Assembly (NCBI GenBank): GCA_002305045.1
Contig: DBPX01000016.1
Coordinates: 15,382-79,381, forward strand
DNA: 64,000 nt
Direction of reading: 5' to 3'
Source of the DNA: Ruminococcus sp. UBA1409
GTDB taxonomy: Bacteria > Bacillota > Clostridia > Oscillospirales > Ruminococcaceae
The notes under the pieces were generated by a model, which saw only the letters and a list, made by a program, of their open reading frames with translations, did not search any database and was not told the origin of the DNA. The number at the start of each line of letters is the position of its first letter. Position 1 is the stretch's first letter. A program made the position numbers and the translations under genes. Positions 1 through 8,721 of this stretch are shown here, piece after piece.

Positions 1-1
1 G

Positions 2-757
2 CTCGACTCCCGCCTCTAAGTGCTTAAATATTACTTTCATCCTTGCGATATCGTTCAGCTTTAAAAGACCTGCCCTGTCGTTTGCGCCTAGAACAGAGTC
101 CTGATTGTCGCTTAAATACGCCTGAGCCACGCATCCGTCGCTCTTTAGAATACTTATTGTGTCGGTGAGGTAATACTCTCCCTGAGAGTTATTTCTTTGA
201 AGCCTTGGAAGAGCCTCGAGCAGCTTTTTTGTGTTGAACCAGTAGCAGCCGGAGGATATCTCGTTTATTTTCCTCTGAGAGTCGGAGCAGTCCTTCTCCT
301 CGACGATTCCCTCTATGCCGTCCTCAGAGCGGATAATCCTGCCGTAGCCCCTTGGATTGTCAAGACAGGCTGTTATGACCGTGACGGCGCTTTTTGAGGC
401 TATGTGAAGCTCAAGAGAGCTTTTTATGGTTTCCGGGTCGATAAAAGGGGAGTCGCCGCAGGCTATCAGGGTGTTGCCGTCGGAAAACTCCTCCAAAAAG
501 CAGGAGGCGCAGCTCACCGCATGACCTGTTCCAAGACGCTCAGGCTGCAAAACCGTCCTGAGACTGCCCAAAAGGTATTCATCAAGCATATCAGCACCGT
601 AGCCCTTGACTACGCATATATTTGATATTCCGGCGTCATTGCAGGCGTCTATTACCCACTGCAGCATCGGCTTTCCCAAGACCTCAAGTAGGACCTTAGG
701 CTTGTCGGACTTCATTCTTTTGCCCATCCCTCCGGCTAGGATAACGGCGTTGTTCAT
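2..757 (-). CDS. glmU: UDP-N-acetylglucosamine pyrophosphorylase GlmU, N-terminal part (truncated by window edge)
   Basis: The nucleotidyltransferase half of GlmU makes UDP-GlcNAc, the precursor of peptidoglycan and wall polymers, in the cytoplasm. The reading frame starts at ATG 757 behind an AGAGG ribosome binding site and stays open to the left edge, about 252 codons. The N-terminus has the sugar-nucleotidyltransferase signature LAGGMGKRMKSDKPKVL, followed by GTGHAV, CGDSP and NNSQGEYYLTD, all typical of GlmU. The start of the family signature is AGG rather than the more usual AAG. The C-terminal acetyltransferase beta-helix would lie outside the window, so a stand-alone nucleotidyltransferase cannot be excluded. 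A near-consensus promoter sits just upstream. Confidence 0.85.
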   Translation of the reverse strand, partial: MNNAVILAGGMGKRMKSDKPKVLLEVLGKPMLQWVIDACNDAGISNICVVKGYGADMLDEYLLGSLRTVLQPERLGTGHAVSCASCFLEEFSDGNTLIACGDSPFIDPETIKSSLELHIASKSAVTVITACLDNPRGYGRIIRSEDGIEGIVEEKDCSDSQRKINEISSGCYWFNTKKLLEALPRLQRNNSQGEYYLTDTISILKSDGCVAQAYLSDNQDSVLGANDRAGLLKLNDIARMKVIFKHLEAGVE

Positions 758-802
758 CAGTTATTACCTCTTTTCCTGTGACGGTGTGTTTTGACAGACA
801 TT

Positions 803-831
803 ATTATAAATCATCTCTGTCTGCATTTCAA
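803..831 (-). promoter_or_regulatory. SigA-type promoter for glmU
   Basis: Read on the minus strand, a TTGAAA -35 (831-826) is separated by 17 bp from a perfect TATAAT -10 (808-803), about 50 bp upstream of the glmU start. The call rests on consensus match and position only. Confidence 0.7.
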
Positions 832-892
832 GTGGCTGAATGTATTTAAGGACATTTAAAGGTGAAATTCCATCTGCAATAGATTTGCAAAT

Positions 893-925
893 GAAAAATG
901 CCGACCCTTTCGGACCGGCATCATT
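893..925 (-). terminator. Intrinsic terminator of the xylanase gene
   Basis: On the minus strand a 10-bp stem (two G-U pairs) capped by a GAAA tetraloop is followed by TTTTT. It lies about 20 bp after the stop codon of the GH11 gene. Confidence 0.85.
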
Positions 926-945
926 TAATCATATTCTAGCTTTTC

Positions 946-2184
946 TTAGGCGTCGCCTTCCGCCTGACTGTCAGTCTGCTCTTCTGAAGGCTCCTCGCCG
1001 ACGGCGATTTTAGCGTCGTCGATGTAGAAGCTGTTTGTTCCGCTGTCCGTCTCGACATACAGAAGAAGCCCAGAGGCTCCGTCCGGGATGACAAAGGAGG
1101 CGTTTGAAAGCTCAGCCCATTCGCCCCTTGAGGCGGTGACCTCTGCTATGCCGGCATAGTCTGTCTGACCGTTTGCGGTGTACTGAAGCGTCAGCTTAAA
1201 GATTTCCTCGTCCACAGAGTCCTGCATTGCAAAAACGCTGAAGCTAAAGACCTCGCCGGGCTTGAAGGTTGAGGCTGCAAGAGACCTTCCAGCACCGTTC
1301 CAGGACTCCCTTCTTCCCTTAACTAAAAGGCTTGAGTCTCCGCTTTTGGCAGCCGCAGAGGAAAGCTCCACCGAGCAGTCGCCCCTTGCCTGCCAGGAGT
1401 CCTCGCTCTGTTCAAAGACAGCCTCCTCGTAGACTCCGTTCTCGTCAGGCTCCATGGGACCCGCTCCCTTTGGAATCTCGGGAACCGAGTCGCTTATGGT
1501 AATCTCGTTCTTGTTGACCCTTGCATAGCCCTTTGACTGATATCCCTCTACAGTCAGGGAAGCCTCGTAGAATTTTCCGAGCTTCATTCCGAGGGACTCC
1601 CATGCTGTAAAGACATCGCCGACCTTTATTGTGCCGCTGGAGGATTTCTCCTGCCTTACAGCCCAGTACTGCTGGAAGGTTGTGTTTCCGTCTATGGAGG
1701 GGGCATTGTATCTTGTCGTCTCGTAGATGTCGTAGAGTGCGCCGTCAACGGTTATGGTGGCTGTTGGAACGCCTCCCGGCGGTCTCCAGTTTCCCCAGGA
1801 TTCAACGATATAATACTCGACAAGAGGCTCTCTTGTCCAGCCGTAAAGGGCAAGATACGAGTTGCCGTCCGGCCGGTAATCTACATCGTATTCTATCTGG
1901 ATGTTTCCGATTTCCTGCCATGTCTGTGTGCAGTCGTACTTTCTGCCGGTCCTGAAAAGGGCGTTGTTGATGTTCTCCCACTCGCACTCAAAGACGCCGT
2001 CCTCGTATATGCTCATGGTGGTATCGCCGCTGTCCTTCCAAAGCTCGTAGCTGTAGCCGTCATATTCGCCGATTTCATAGTCGGTTATGGTTTTCCACGG
2101 CTCGCTGTCACCGCTTGCACAGCAGGTGAGACAAAGCATGAGGGCAATCGCCGGGGCGAGCAGCTTTAAAAATGCTTTACGCAA
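946..2184 (-). CDS. GH11 endo-1,4-beta-xylanase lipoprotein with C-terminal carbohydrate-binding module
   Basis: Probable secreted endo-beta-1,4-xylanase that cuts xylan backbones outside the cell. Residues 1-22 form a lipoprotein-like signal ending in LTCC, so the enzyme is probably membrane-anchored. Residues about 30-235 match glycoside hydrolase family 11: the catalytic glutamates are E123 (in [12 protein letters not shown]) and E213 (in [10 protein letters not shown]), within the expected jelly-roll pattern. Residues about 250-400 resemble a beta-sandwich carbohydrate-binding module of the CBM22/CBM4_9 type. Translation probably starts at a TTG behind AGAGGTG. The gene is monocistronic, with its own promoter and terminator, and points to a plant-fibre-rich habitat. 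The exact CBM family is uncertain. Confidence 0.88.
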   Translation of the reverse strand: MRKAFLKLLAPAIALMLCLTCCASGDSEPWKTITDYEIGEYDGYSYELWKDSGDTTMSIYEDGVFECEWENINNALFRTGRKYDCTQTWQEIGNIQIEYDVDYRPDGNSYLALYGWTREPLVEYYIVESWGNWRPPGGVPTATITVDGALYDIYETTRYNAPSIDGNTTFQQYWAVRQEKSSSGTIKVGDVFTAWESLGMKLGKFYEASLTVEGYQSKGYARVNKNEITISDSVPEIPKGAGPMEPDENGVYEEAVFEQSEDSWQARGDCSVELSSAAAKSGDSSLLVKGRRESWNGAGRSLAASTFKPGEVFSFSVFAMQDSVDEEIFKLTLQYTANGQTDYAGIAEVTASRGEWAELSNASFVIPDGASGLLLYVETDSGTNSFYIDDAKIAVGEEPSEEQTDSQAEGDA

Positions 2185-2221
2185 AAAATAGTCACCTCTT
2201 TATTATAATTATATATCTAAT

Positions 2222-2250
2222 ATATTAGCACTTTAAACGGACTCTGTCAA
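2222..2250 (-). promoter_or_regulatory. SigA-type promoter for the xylanase gene
   Basis: On the minus strand TTGACA (2250-2245), a 17-bp spacer ending in TGC, and TAATAT (2227-2222) lie about 40 bp upstream of the TTG start. The -35 is perfect; the -10 matches 4 of 6 bases but carries an extended TGn. Confidence 0.65.
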
Positions 2251-2356
2251 TATGAATAAGGCTAAAACCCGTCGCTTTGGGACTCAAAGGTCAAGAAACA
2301 GTTATCTTGCACAATAATTTGCAAATGTTTTTGTTATATTTTTTCCACAAAAGATA

Positions 2357-2385
2357 TGGAAAAAAGTCCATGTGTCTGATATAAT
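2357..2385 (+). promoter_or_regulatory. Probable promoter of ppdK
   Basis: A perfect TATAAT with extended TGA (2377-2385) has a weak -35 (TGGAAA, 2357-2362) at 17 bp. It lies about 65 bp upstream of the ppdK start. Confidence 0.5.
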
Positions 2386-2451
2386 GTATGTAAGTCCGTT
2401 TATAGCTGAAAATAGGTAAATATTCGGAAATAGTATTGGAGGTAAAAAAAG

Positions 2452-5088
2452 ATGAGCAAAAAGTATTGTTACCTTTTTACTGAGGGCAACGCAACCATGC
2501 GTAATCTCCTCGGCGGAAAGGGCGCAAATCTCGCTGAGATGACCAATATCGGTCTTCCGGTTCCTCAGGGCTTCACCATCTCTACAGAGGCATGCACTCA
2601 GTACTATGAGGACGGCCGTCAGATTAATCCTGAGATTAAGGCTGAAATCATGGAGTACATCGAGAAGATGGAGACCATAACCGGCAAGAAGTTTGGCGAC
2701 AAGGAAAATCCTCTTTTAGTTTCGGTTCGTTCAGGCGCAAGAGCTTCAATGCCCGGAATGATGGACACTATTTTGAATCTCGGTCTTAACGAGGATGTTG
2801 TTAATGTAATTGCTGCTAAGTCCGGCAATCCCCGCTGGGCTTGGGACTGCTACAGAAGATTTATCCAGATGTTCTCCGATGTCGTTATGGAGGTCGGAAA
2901 GAAGTACTTTGAGAAGCTTATCGACAAGATGAAGGAGGAGAAGGGCGTTACTCAGGATGTTGAGCTTGACGCTGACGACCTACACAGGCTTGCCGACCAG
3001 TTCAAGGCTGAGTATAAGGCTCAGCTCGGCAAGGACTTCCCGACAGACCCCAAGGAGCAGCTCTTTGAGGCTATCAAGGCTGTTTTCCGCTCATGGGACA
3101 ACCCCAGAGCAAACATCTACCGTATGGACCATGACATTCCCTATTCCTGGGGTACTGCCGTCAATGTCCAGATGATGGCATTCGGCAACATGGGTGACAA
3201 CTGCGGTACAGGCGTTGCCTTCACCCGTAACCCTGCCACCGGCGAGAAGGGTCTTATGGGCGAGTTCTTAACCAACGCTCAGGGCGAGGATGTCGTTGCC
3301 GGCGTAAGGACTCCTATGCCTATATCCAAGATGGCAGAGGTATTCCCCGAGGTTTACAAGCAGTTCCAGGAGGTCTGCAAGATACTCGAGGACCATTACA
3401 GAGATATGCAGGATATGGAGTTCACCGTTGAGAACGAGAAGCTCTACATGCTCCAGACCAGAAACGGCAAGAGAACTGCCGCCGCCGCTATCAAGATTGC
3501 CTGCGACCTTATCGACGAGGGCATGATTACCGAGGAGGAGGCGCTTATGCAGATAGACGCCAAGTCTTTGGACATGCTTCTTCACCCCACCTTCGACCCC
3601 GCCGCTCTTAAGAAGGCTGAGCCGATAGGAAAGGGTATCGCAGCCTCTCCCGGAGCAGCTGCCGGTACCGTTGTATTCACCGCTGAGGATGCTGTCATCC
3701 ACGGCAAGAACAAGGAAAAGGTAGTTTTAGTAAGACTTGAGACCTCTCCTGAGGATATCGAGGGTATGAAGTACTCTCAGGGTATACTCACCGTCAGAGG
3801 CGGACAGACCTCTCACGCTGCCGTTGTAGCCCGTGGAATGGGTACCTGCTGCGTATCCGGCTGCGGCGACATCAAGATGGACGAGGAGAACAAGTGCTTC
3901 ACCCTCGGCGGAAAGACCTATCACGAGGGCGACGCTATCTCTCTTGACGGCTCTACCGGTAACATCTACGGCGAGCTTATCCCCACCATCCCCGCTGACC
4001 CCAACTCCGGCTACTTCGGAAGAATCATGGAGCTTGCCGACAAGTATAAGAAGCTCGGCGTAAGAACCAATGCAGATACTCCCGAAGACGCAAAGCAGGC
4101 AGCTGCCTTCGGCGCACAGGGAATCGGTCTTTGCCGTACCGAGCACATGTTCTTTGACCCTGCAAGAATCGGCGCCTTCAGAGAGATGATTTGCGCTGAG
4201 ACCGTTGAGGAGAGAGAGGCTGCTCTTGCAAAGATTGAGCCTATGCAGCAGGCTGACTTCGAGGGTCTGTTCGAGGCTCTCGGCGGATATCCTGTTACCA
4301 TCCGCTTCCTCGATCCTCCGCTTCACGAGTTCGTTCCCACCGACGAGGCTGACATCGAGGCTCTTGCAAAGGCTCAGGGCAAGACCGTAACCTACATCAA
4401 GCAGGTTATCGACTCCCTGCACGAGTTCAACCCGATGATGGGTCACCGTGGCTGCCGTCTTACCGTAACCTATCCCGAGATTGCCGTTATGCAGACCAAG
4501 GCTGTCATCAAGGCTGCAATCTCCGTTAAGTCAAAGCATCCCGACTGGGATATCGTTCCCGAGATTATGATTCCTCTTGTCGGAGAGGTTAAGGAGCTTA
4601 AGTTCGTAAAGGATGTCGTTGTCAAGACTGCCGACGAGATTATCGCAGCAGCAGGCTCTGACCTCAAGTATGAGGTAGGAACCATGATTGAGATTCCGAG
4701 AGCTGCTCTCACTGCCGATGATATCGCTAAGGAGGCTGAGTTCTTCTGCTTCGGTACTAACGACCTCACCCAGATGACCTTCGGCTTCAGCCGTGACGAC
4801 GCCGGAAAGTTCCTTCCTTCCTACTACGCCAACAAGATTTACGAGTTCGACCCGTTCGCCCGTCTTGACACTGTCGGTGTCGGCAGGCTGATGGACATGG
4901 CTGTAAAGCTTGGCAAGAAGGCAAGACCCGACATCCACTGCGGAATCTGCGGAGAGCACGGCGGCGACCCGTCCTCCATTGAGTTCTGCCATAACATCGG
5001 TCTCGACTATGTATCCTGCTCACCCTTCAGAGTCCCGATAGCAAGGCTTGCGGCTGCACAAGCGGCTATATCCGAGAAGAAGAAATAA
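2452..5088 (+). CDS. ppdK: Pyruvate, phosphate dikinase
   Basis: Interconverts pyruvate, ATP and Pi with PEP, AMP and PPi in the cytoplasm. Many anaerobic clostridia use it in a PPi-linked glycolysis. At 878 residues it has the full family length: N-terminal ATP-grasp nucleotide-binding domain (starting with GGKGANLAEM), central phosphohistidine domain with GGQTSHAAVVARG and catalytic H455, and C-terminal PEP/pyruvate TIM barrel with CGICGEHGGDP and the acid-base cysteine C833. The start is fixed by GGAGG at 2439-2443. Codon use is strongly biased and G/C-ending compared with its neighbours, which suggests very high expression. A strong hairpin terminator follows. Confidence 0.97.
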   Translation: MSKKYCYLFTEGNATMRNLLGGKGANLAEMTNIGLPVPQGFTISTEACTQYYEDGRQINPEIKAEIMEYIEKMETITGKKFGDKENPLLVSVRSGARASMPGMMDTILNLGLNEDVVNVIAAKSGNPRWAWDCYRRFIQMFSDVVMEVGKKYFEKLIDKMKEEKGVTQDVELDADDLHRLADQFKAEYKAQLGKDFPTDPKEQLFEAIKAVFRSWDNPRANIYRMDHDIPYSWGTAVNVQMMAFGNMGDNCGTGVAFTRNPATGEKGLMGEFLTNAQGEDVVAGVRTPMPISKMAEVFPEVYKQFQEVCKILEDHYRDMQDMEFTVENEKLYMLQTRNGKRTAAAAIKIACDLIDEGMITEEEALMQIDAKSLDMLLHPTFDPAALKKAEPIGKGIAASPGAAAGTVVFTAEDAVIHGKNKEKVVLVRLETSPEDIEGMKYSQGILTVRGGQTSHAAVVARGMGTCCVSGCGDIKMDEENKCFTLGGKTYHEGDAISLDGSTGNIYGELIPTIPADPNSGYFGRIMELADKYKKLGVRTNADTPEDAKQAAAFGAQGIGLCRTEHMFFDPARIGAFREMICAETVEEREAALAKIEPMQQADFEGLFEALGGYPVTIRFLDPPLHEFVPTDEADIEALAKAQGKTVTYIKQVIDSLHEFNPMMGHRGCRLTVTYPEIAVMQTKAVIKAAISVKSKHPDWDIVPEIMIPLVGEVKELKFVKDVVVKTADEIIAAAGSDLKYEVGTMIEIPRAALTADDIAKEAEFFCFGTNDLTQMTFGFSRDDAGKFLPSYYANKIYEFDPFARLDTVGVGRLMDMAVKLGKKARPDIHCGICGEHGGDPSSIEFCHNIGLDYVSCSPFRVPIARLAAAQAAISEKKK

Positions 5089-5137
5089 TTTGTGCTCTGG
5101 CTTTGAGCAAAGCTTTAGCGTCAGGGCTGTAATTGAG

Positions 5138-5171
5138 TCAAGACCACCGGCTTACGGTGGTCTTGATTTTT
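5138..5171 (+). terminator. Intrinsic terminator after ppdK
   Basis: A perfect 12-bp stem (5138-5149 with 5155-5166), 5-nt loop and TTTTT. It lies between ppdK and the GNAT gene and rules out the longer TTG-initiated form of the GNAT frame, which would start inside it. Confidence 0.92.
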
Positions 5172-5192
5172 AAAAGAGAAAGGAGCGAGATT

Positions 5193-5705
5193 ATGGATTT
5201 GACAGTCAGAAGGCTTACGACCGACGATGCAAAGGACATCTATGAAATGCTCCAGGAGTTGCCGGCTGATGAAAACGGCTTCATAAATCCCGTACACGGC
5301 AAGACCTACGATGAGTATAAGCTGTGGCTCAAAAAAGCATATGACGACTCTGTTCAGACCGGCATCATTGACGGCTGGAAGGTCCCTGGAACCGTTTTCT
5401 GGCTCTTTGAGGACGGCAAGCCTGTAGGCTTCGGCAAGCTCCGCCATTTTCTTACCGAAAAGCTCCTTGATGCCGGCGGGAATATCGGCTATTCAATACG
5501 CCCATCAGAAAGAAAAAGGGGACTAGGCAAAAGGTTTGTCGCTAAATTGATTGAAGAGGGTAAAATAATAGGCATCGAGAGACTTCTTTTTACCATTAAT
5601 AACAATAACACCCCTTCAATAAGGGTGGCGCTGGCGAACGGCGGCGTGATTGAAAGGGTCACGGAAGAACGCCATTATATAAGCATTGTGCTAAAGAATG
5701 AGTAG
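5193..5705 (+). CDS. GNAT family N-acetyltransferase
   Basis: Acetyl-CoA-dependent N-acetyltransferase of unknown substrate, 170 residues and cytoplasmic. It starts MDLTVRRLTTDDAKDIYEM, a typical GNAT first strand and helix. The acetyl-CoA pyrophosphate-binding region is IGYSIRPSERKRGLGKRF (Q/RxxGxG/A-type). NNNNTPSIRVALANGG is the usual helix before the last strand. The ATG at 5193 is preceded by AAAGGAG, and the frame upstream runs into a terminator hairpin, so the shorter start is preferred. No operon partner is evident: the DNA downstream is decayed. Confidence 0.85.
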   Translation: MDLTVRRLTTDDAKDIYEMLQELPADENGFINPVHGKTYDEYKLWLKKAYDDSVQTGIIDGWKVPGTVFWLFEDGKPVGFGKLRHFLTEKLLDAGGNIGYSIRPSERKRGLGKRFVAKLIEEGKIIGIERLLFTINNNNTPSIRVALANGGVIERVTEERHYISIVLKNE

Positions 5706-5763
5706 AGGAACGGATGTAGTGTAAGAGCTTTTGAAATAGTCGCAAAAATAAGCTTGCTCCCCA

Positions 5764-6080
5764 TCACTTAAGTGAAAGGGAGCATTTTAATGATGCGGTA
5801 TAAATGAGCGTCTGATTAATTCTTACAGTAACTTCTAGAAAATGTTTTAATCCGGCGTTGTTCATTTCAATTTCGTTTAACTTTTCTATTGTATCATAAT
5901 ACTTGCCAGGATATTCTGTGTATTCTACCAGCAGACTTAAATCGTCAGGAGACTCATTATATTTATCCATATATTTGCAGTATTCATCAAAAAGCCCTCA
6001 TAGCTGTCAAGAGCTTCCTTGAATTCAGGCCGTATACCATCGCCGTTTATTCGTGCATTGGGGGTTACTTTACTTTTTAG
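5764..6080 (-). pseudogene. Frameshifted, 5'-truncated DUF6591-like lipoprotein gene
   Basis: Two overlapping minus-strand frames join into one recognisable protein. The upstream frame reads IRPEFKEALDSYEGF, then breaks in a run of five A (plus strand 5989-5993). The other frame continues FDEYCKYMDKYNESPDD and on to FLEVTVRINQTLI. One extra base restores a continuous DUF6591-type sequence, a family of small Clostridial lipoproteins of unknown function. No signal peptide or lipobox is found upstream, so the 5' end is missing as well. The homology is from memory of the family pattern. A sequencing error would explain the frameshift but not the missing start. Confidence 0.68.
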
Positions 6081-6147
6081 ATAGGATATTGTATAATAGA
6101 AATATAGGCAGTATATTTTATAAACAGAATTTACGGAGGCAAGAAAG

Positions 6148-6237
6148 ATGAAACGCAAAGTAAAGCTAACGGTTTTAGACAAGAAATTATTACTGCCACT
6201 TGCTTTGGGCGTGAGAGTCAATTGCCGCTGGCTGTAG
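6148..6237 (+). pseudogene. Possible truncated gene start (29 codons)
   Basis: A short frame, with GGAGG nine bases upstream, begins MKRKVKLTVLDKK and then loses any family-like pattern before a stop. The first 13 residues resemble the start of TIGR04076-type proteins, which are much longer. A TATAAT box lies about 55 bp upstream. It is most likely a gene remnant next to the broken DUF6591-like gene; a real micropeptide cannot be excluded. Confidence 0.3.
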
Positions 6238-6270
6238 TATAAAGTTCATATAAATTTTACATTTTATATA

Positions 6271-6310
6271 TTGACAATTATTAAATGTAATGATAGTATT
6301 ACAGTGTACA
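6271..6310 (+). promoter_or_regulatory. Promoter with overlapping BlaI/MecI-type operator
   Basis: TTGACA (6271-6276), 17-bp spacer with TGA, then TAGTAT (6294-6299). Overlapping the -10 are TGTAAT (6286-6291) and ATTACA (6298-6303), a perfect inverted repeat, and a second dyad TACA-G-TGTA (6300-6308). TACA/TGTA half sites are the known recognition elements of BlaI, MecI and CopY repressors, so this is probably the autoregulatory operator of the pair downstream. Confidence 0.75.
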
Positions 6311-6405
6311 CTGGCGGATGTTATGCAGCTTTATCGTTTTATTTTAGGATAGGAAAAAATTGCGGCATACATTCACACTTATAATAATAGGGGGTTATGA
6401 TTGTT

Positions 6406-6786
6406 ATGATGGACAACAACAGGCCTAAGAAGAAGCTGTTTACATCTGAGCTTCGAGTTATGAATGTTCTTTGGAAGAACGGAAATATGACTGCAAAGGC
6501 TATTTCGGATGTATTAAAGGAGAAGGTGGGCTGGAACATAAACACTACCTACACGGTTATCAAGAAGTGTATAGCCAAGGGTGCTGTTGAGCGTACCGAG
6601 CCTAACTTCATGTGCCACAGCATAGTTACTAAGGACGCTGTTCAGAAGGCTGAGTGCGAGGAGCTTGTTGAGAAGCTGTTTGACGGCCGTCCTGAGCTTT
6701 TGGTTGCTACTCTTATCAGCAGTTGCGAGCTTTCCAAGGAGCAGAAGGATTCTCTTCGTGAGATGGTAAACAATTTAGAGGATTAA
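6406..6786 (+). CDS. BlaI/MecI/CopY family transcriptional repressor
   Basis: Dimeric winged-helix repressor that holds its own operon off until cleaved by, or released through, the partner membrane protease. The pattern ELRVMNVLWKNGNMTAKAISDVL followed by NTTYTVIKKCIAKGAVER is the classic BlaI DNA-binding domain; the C-terminal helices from about residue 80 would dimerise. ATG 6406 is preferred over ATG 6397 because AGGGGG at 6389-6394 is too close to the latter. The gene ends 14 bp before the BlaR1-like gene. No beta-lactamase gene is nearby, so the regulated response is unknown. Confidence 0.9.
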   Translation: MMDNNRPKKKLFTSELRVMNVLWKNGNMTAKAISDVLKEKVGWNINTTYTVIKKCIAKGAVERTEPNFMCHSIVTKDAVQKAECEELVEKLFDGRPELLVATLISSCELSKEQKDSLREMVNNLED

Positions 6787-6800
6787 AAAGGGGAAAACAA

Positions 6801-8669
6801 TTGTCACTGCTGTTAGCAAGTACAATGACCAGCTCCATACTTATTGTCTTGGTGATGCTTGTGCGTCGGTTGTGTTTTGACAGGCTTCCCAAGACAATAT
6901 TTTTTTGGGCATGGGTATTTTTATCCGTCAGTCTGGTCATTCCGATTTTTACAATGCTCAGCCTGCCGGTTGAGTATATTATTTACAAGGGAGCCGAGAA
7001 GCCGGTTGAAATTGGAGTGGAGAGCTACTTTTCCGGCTACAGCTATGTCGGTCCGGGGGAGGAGGCAGTTAATTCTGGCTCCTTTGAAGCCTTTATCCGC
7101 TTCCTGCCGGCGTCTGCTGTCGGACTTCTTTACGGAGTTTGGATAATTGGCGTGGCAGTAAGCGCTATCCGTTTAATTAAAAGCAATCTTGCCATGACCG
7201 GCAGTCTTAAAAAATATCTCATAGAGGCTGACCCAAGAGTTAAGGCGTGGGTTGAGGCAAACGGACCTAAGCTTAGGAGGCCGTCTGTATATGTCCTTAA
7301 AAAGCTGAAGTCGCCATTTACATATGGGGTGCTAAGACCGAGGATTATTATTTCCGAGGAGGACCAAAAGCTTCCTGACAGTCAGCTTTCCTGCCTTTTG
7401 CTCCACGAGATGACCCACATAAAGCGTCTTGATGTTCTTACTAAGTACATCCTTGCGGCGGCTATGTGCATACACTGGTACAATCCGCTTGTGCGCTGGG
7501 CTTATAAGGTGTCTATGCAGGATATCGAGTATTCCTGCGACGAGGCAGTTTTAAGGAAGCTTCCATCCATGAAGAAGACCTATGCCGAGCTTCTTGTCAC
7601 AAAGCTGGAGCAGTCCTGCAATCAGGCTGTTGCTAGATTTTCAGACTGCTTGGTGGCATCAAGGGTAGCAAGCATTGTTAACGGAAAAAGGCTCAGCCGC
7701 AGGTCGTTCACAGTCTGCCTTGTTATGGTGCTTTTATTTGCCTTTGCTGCCATCTCCATCTCCCTTTGGCTCAATACCTTTAGCTTCCCTGAGAAAAGGA
7801 TTGCTGTGGAAAGCGAGATAGAAAAATGGTCTCCTGCCTACAGCGAGCAGCTAAAGGATTTCAGCAGCTTTGGCTACAAGCTTACTGGCGACGAGCTAAC
7901 AGGTCTTTCTAAAAGGGATTTTGAAGCGTGGGAATACTCAGCCTGCAATGCGGATGAGGACAGCCCTATGCTTGAATATTCCAAGGCGCAGATGCTCTGC
8001 GTAGACGGCAGAACAGTTATCTGTGACGATACGGGAAAACCCTTTAAGCTCACTTTTGGGACTAATGACAGCCTGTTTGTAAGGGTGCTCGTCGACAGGG
8101 CAAACTCCTCTGACGCCAGACTCAAGGTCAGCCTTTTGTTCCCTGAAAGCGGTGAGACGGTCTGTTTGCTGCGGGGGTATACCGTTGACGACAGTGGAAT
8201 GTCAGGAGCTAGTTACAACTGCGAGGAATCAGCCGAGTTTTATCTTGTTCTGGAGTCCGAAGGTCCCGTTTATGTCAAAATGGTGGAGCTTAACTCCTTC
8301 TTTAGAGCTGCTACAGTCTATGTAGGTGAGGGGGACATTTTCTCACACGGGATTTCGCCCTATGAAACGCTTGAGTGCTGTATTGAGCTTGAGGCAGGCA
8401 CAAGCATAAAAACCAAGGGAAAGCTTGATATCTCAGACATGGTAAATTCGTCCTGGTCTATTAATCTGATTCTCCTTCATGAAAAGGGGAAGGATGTCAA
8501 GGATATTCCTGTGGACTATGTCTTTGGCAGGGATGGCTCGGCGGAGGGTGAATTTGTGGCACCTGTGACCGGCAGCTATAAGCTTACATTTACATATCAG
8601 CTTGCACTGCCGTATGAAATCCACTCTTTTGATGTCTACTGGGAGGATAGCGAGCTGTCCCTGATATAG
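6801..8669 (+). CDS. BlaR1-like M56 membrane metalloprotease with a non-canonical C-terminal domain
   Basis: Integral membrane zinc protease expected to sense an extracellular signal and inactivate the neighbouring repressor. Membrane segments lie near residues 10-25, 33-55, 103-122 and 301-324. The cytoplasmic M56 domain has the HEMTH motif (H202, E203, H206) and the downstream DIEYSCDEAV motif. After the last membrane span, residues 325-622 form an extracellular region rich in beta-strand patterns. It lacks the SxxK and KTG motifs of the penicillin-binding sensor found in BlaR1/MecR1, so it is probably not a beta-lactam receptor. Translation starts at TTG 6801 behind AAAAGGGG. The function of the sensor half is unknown. 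Confidence 0.85.
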   Translation: MSLLLASTMTSSILIVLVMLVRRLCFDRLPKTIFFWAWVFLSVSLVIPIFTMLSLPVEYIIYKGAEKPVEIGVESYFSGYSYVGPGEEAVNSGSFEAFIRFLPASAVGLLYGVWIIGVAVSAIRLIKSNLAMTGSLKKYLIEADPRVKAWVEANGPKLRRPSVYVLKKLKSPFTYGVLRPRIIISEEDQKLPDSQLSCLLLHEMTHIKRLDVLTKYILAAAMCIHWYNPLVRWAYKVSMQDIEYSCDEAVLRKLPSMKKTYAELLVTKLEQSCNQAVARFSDCLVASRVASIVNGKRLSRRSFTVCLVMVLLFAFAAISISLWLNTFSFPEKRIAVESEIEKWSPAYSEQLKDFSSFGYKLTGDELTGLSKRDFEAWEYSACNADEDSPMLEYSKAQMLCVDGRTVICDDTGKPFKLTFGTNDSLFVRVLVDRANSSDARLKVSLLFPESGETVCLLRGYTVDDSGMSGASYNCEESAEFYLVLESEGPVYVKMVELNSFFRAATVYVGEGDIFSHGISPYETLECCIELEAGTSIKTKGKLDISDMVNSSWSINLILLHEKGKDVKDIPVDYVFGRDGSAEGEFVAPVTGSYKLTFTYQLALPYEIHSFDVYWEDSELSLI

Positions 8670-8721
8670 GGCTTAGTCTCAGCAACCAGAATTATCTTTT
8701 ACAGTTTATAGGAGGTCAGCT

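Noticed and set aside
3727-4446. Long antisense open frame of 239 codons inside ppdK
   Set aside because: It is a shadow of biased codon use in ppdK, with no ribosome site and no family-like pattern.
5133-5192. Longer TTG start for the GNAT protein
   Set aside because: It begins within a perfect intrinsic terminator; AAAGGAG and ATG at 5193 fit much better.
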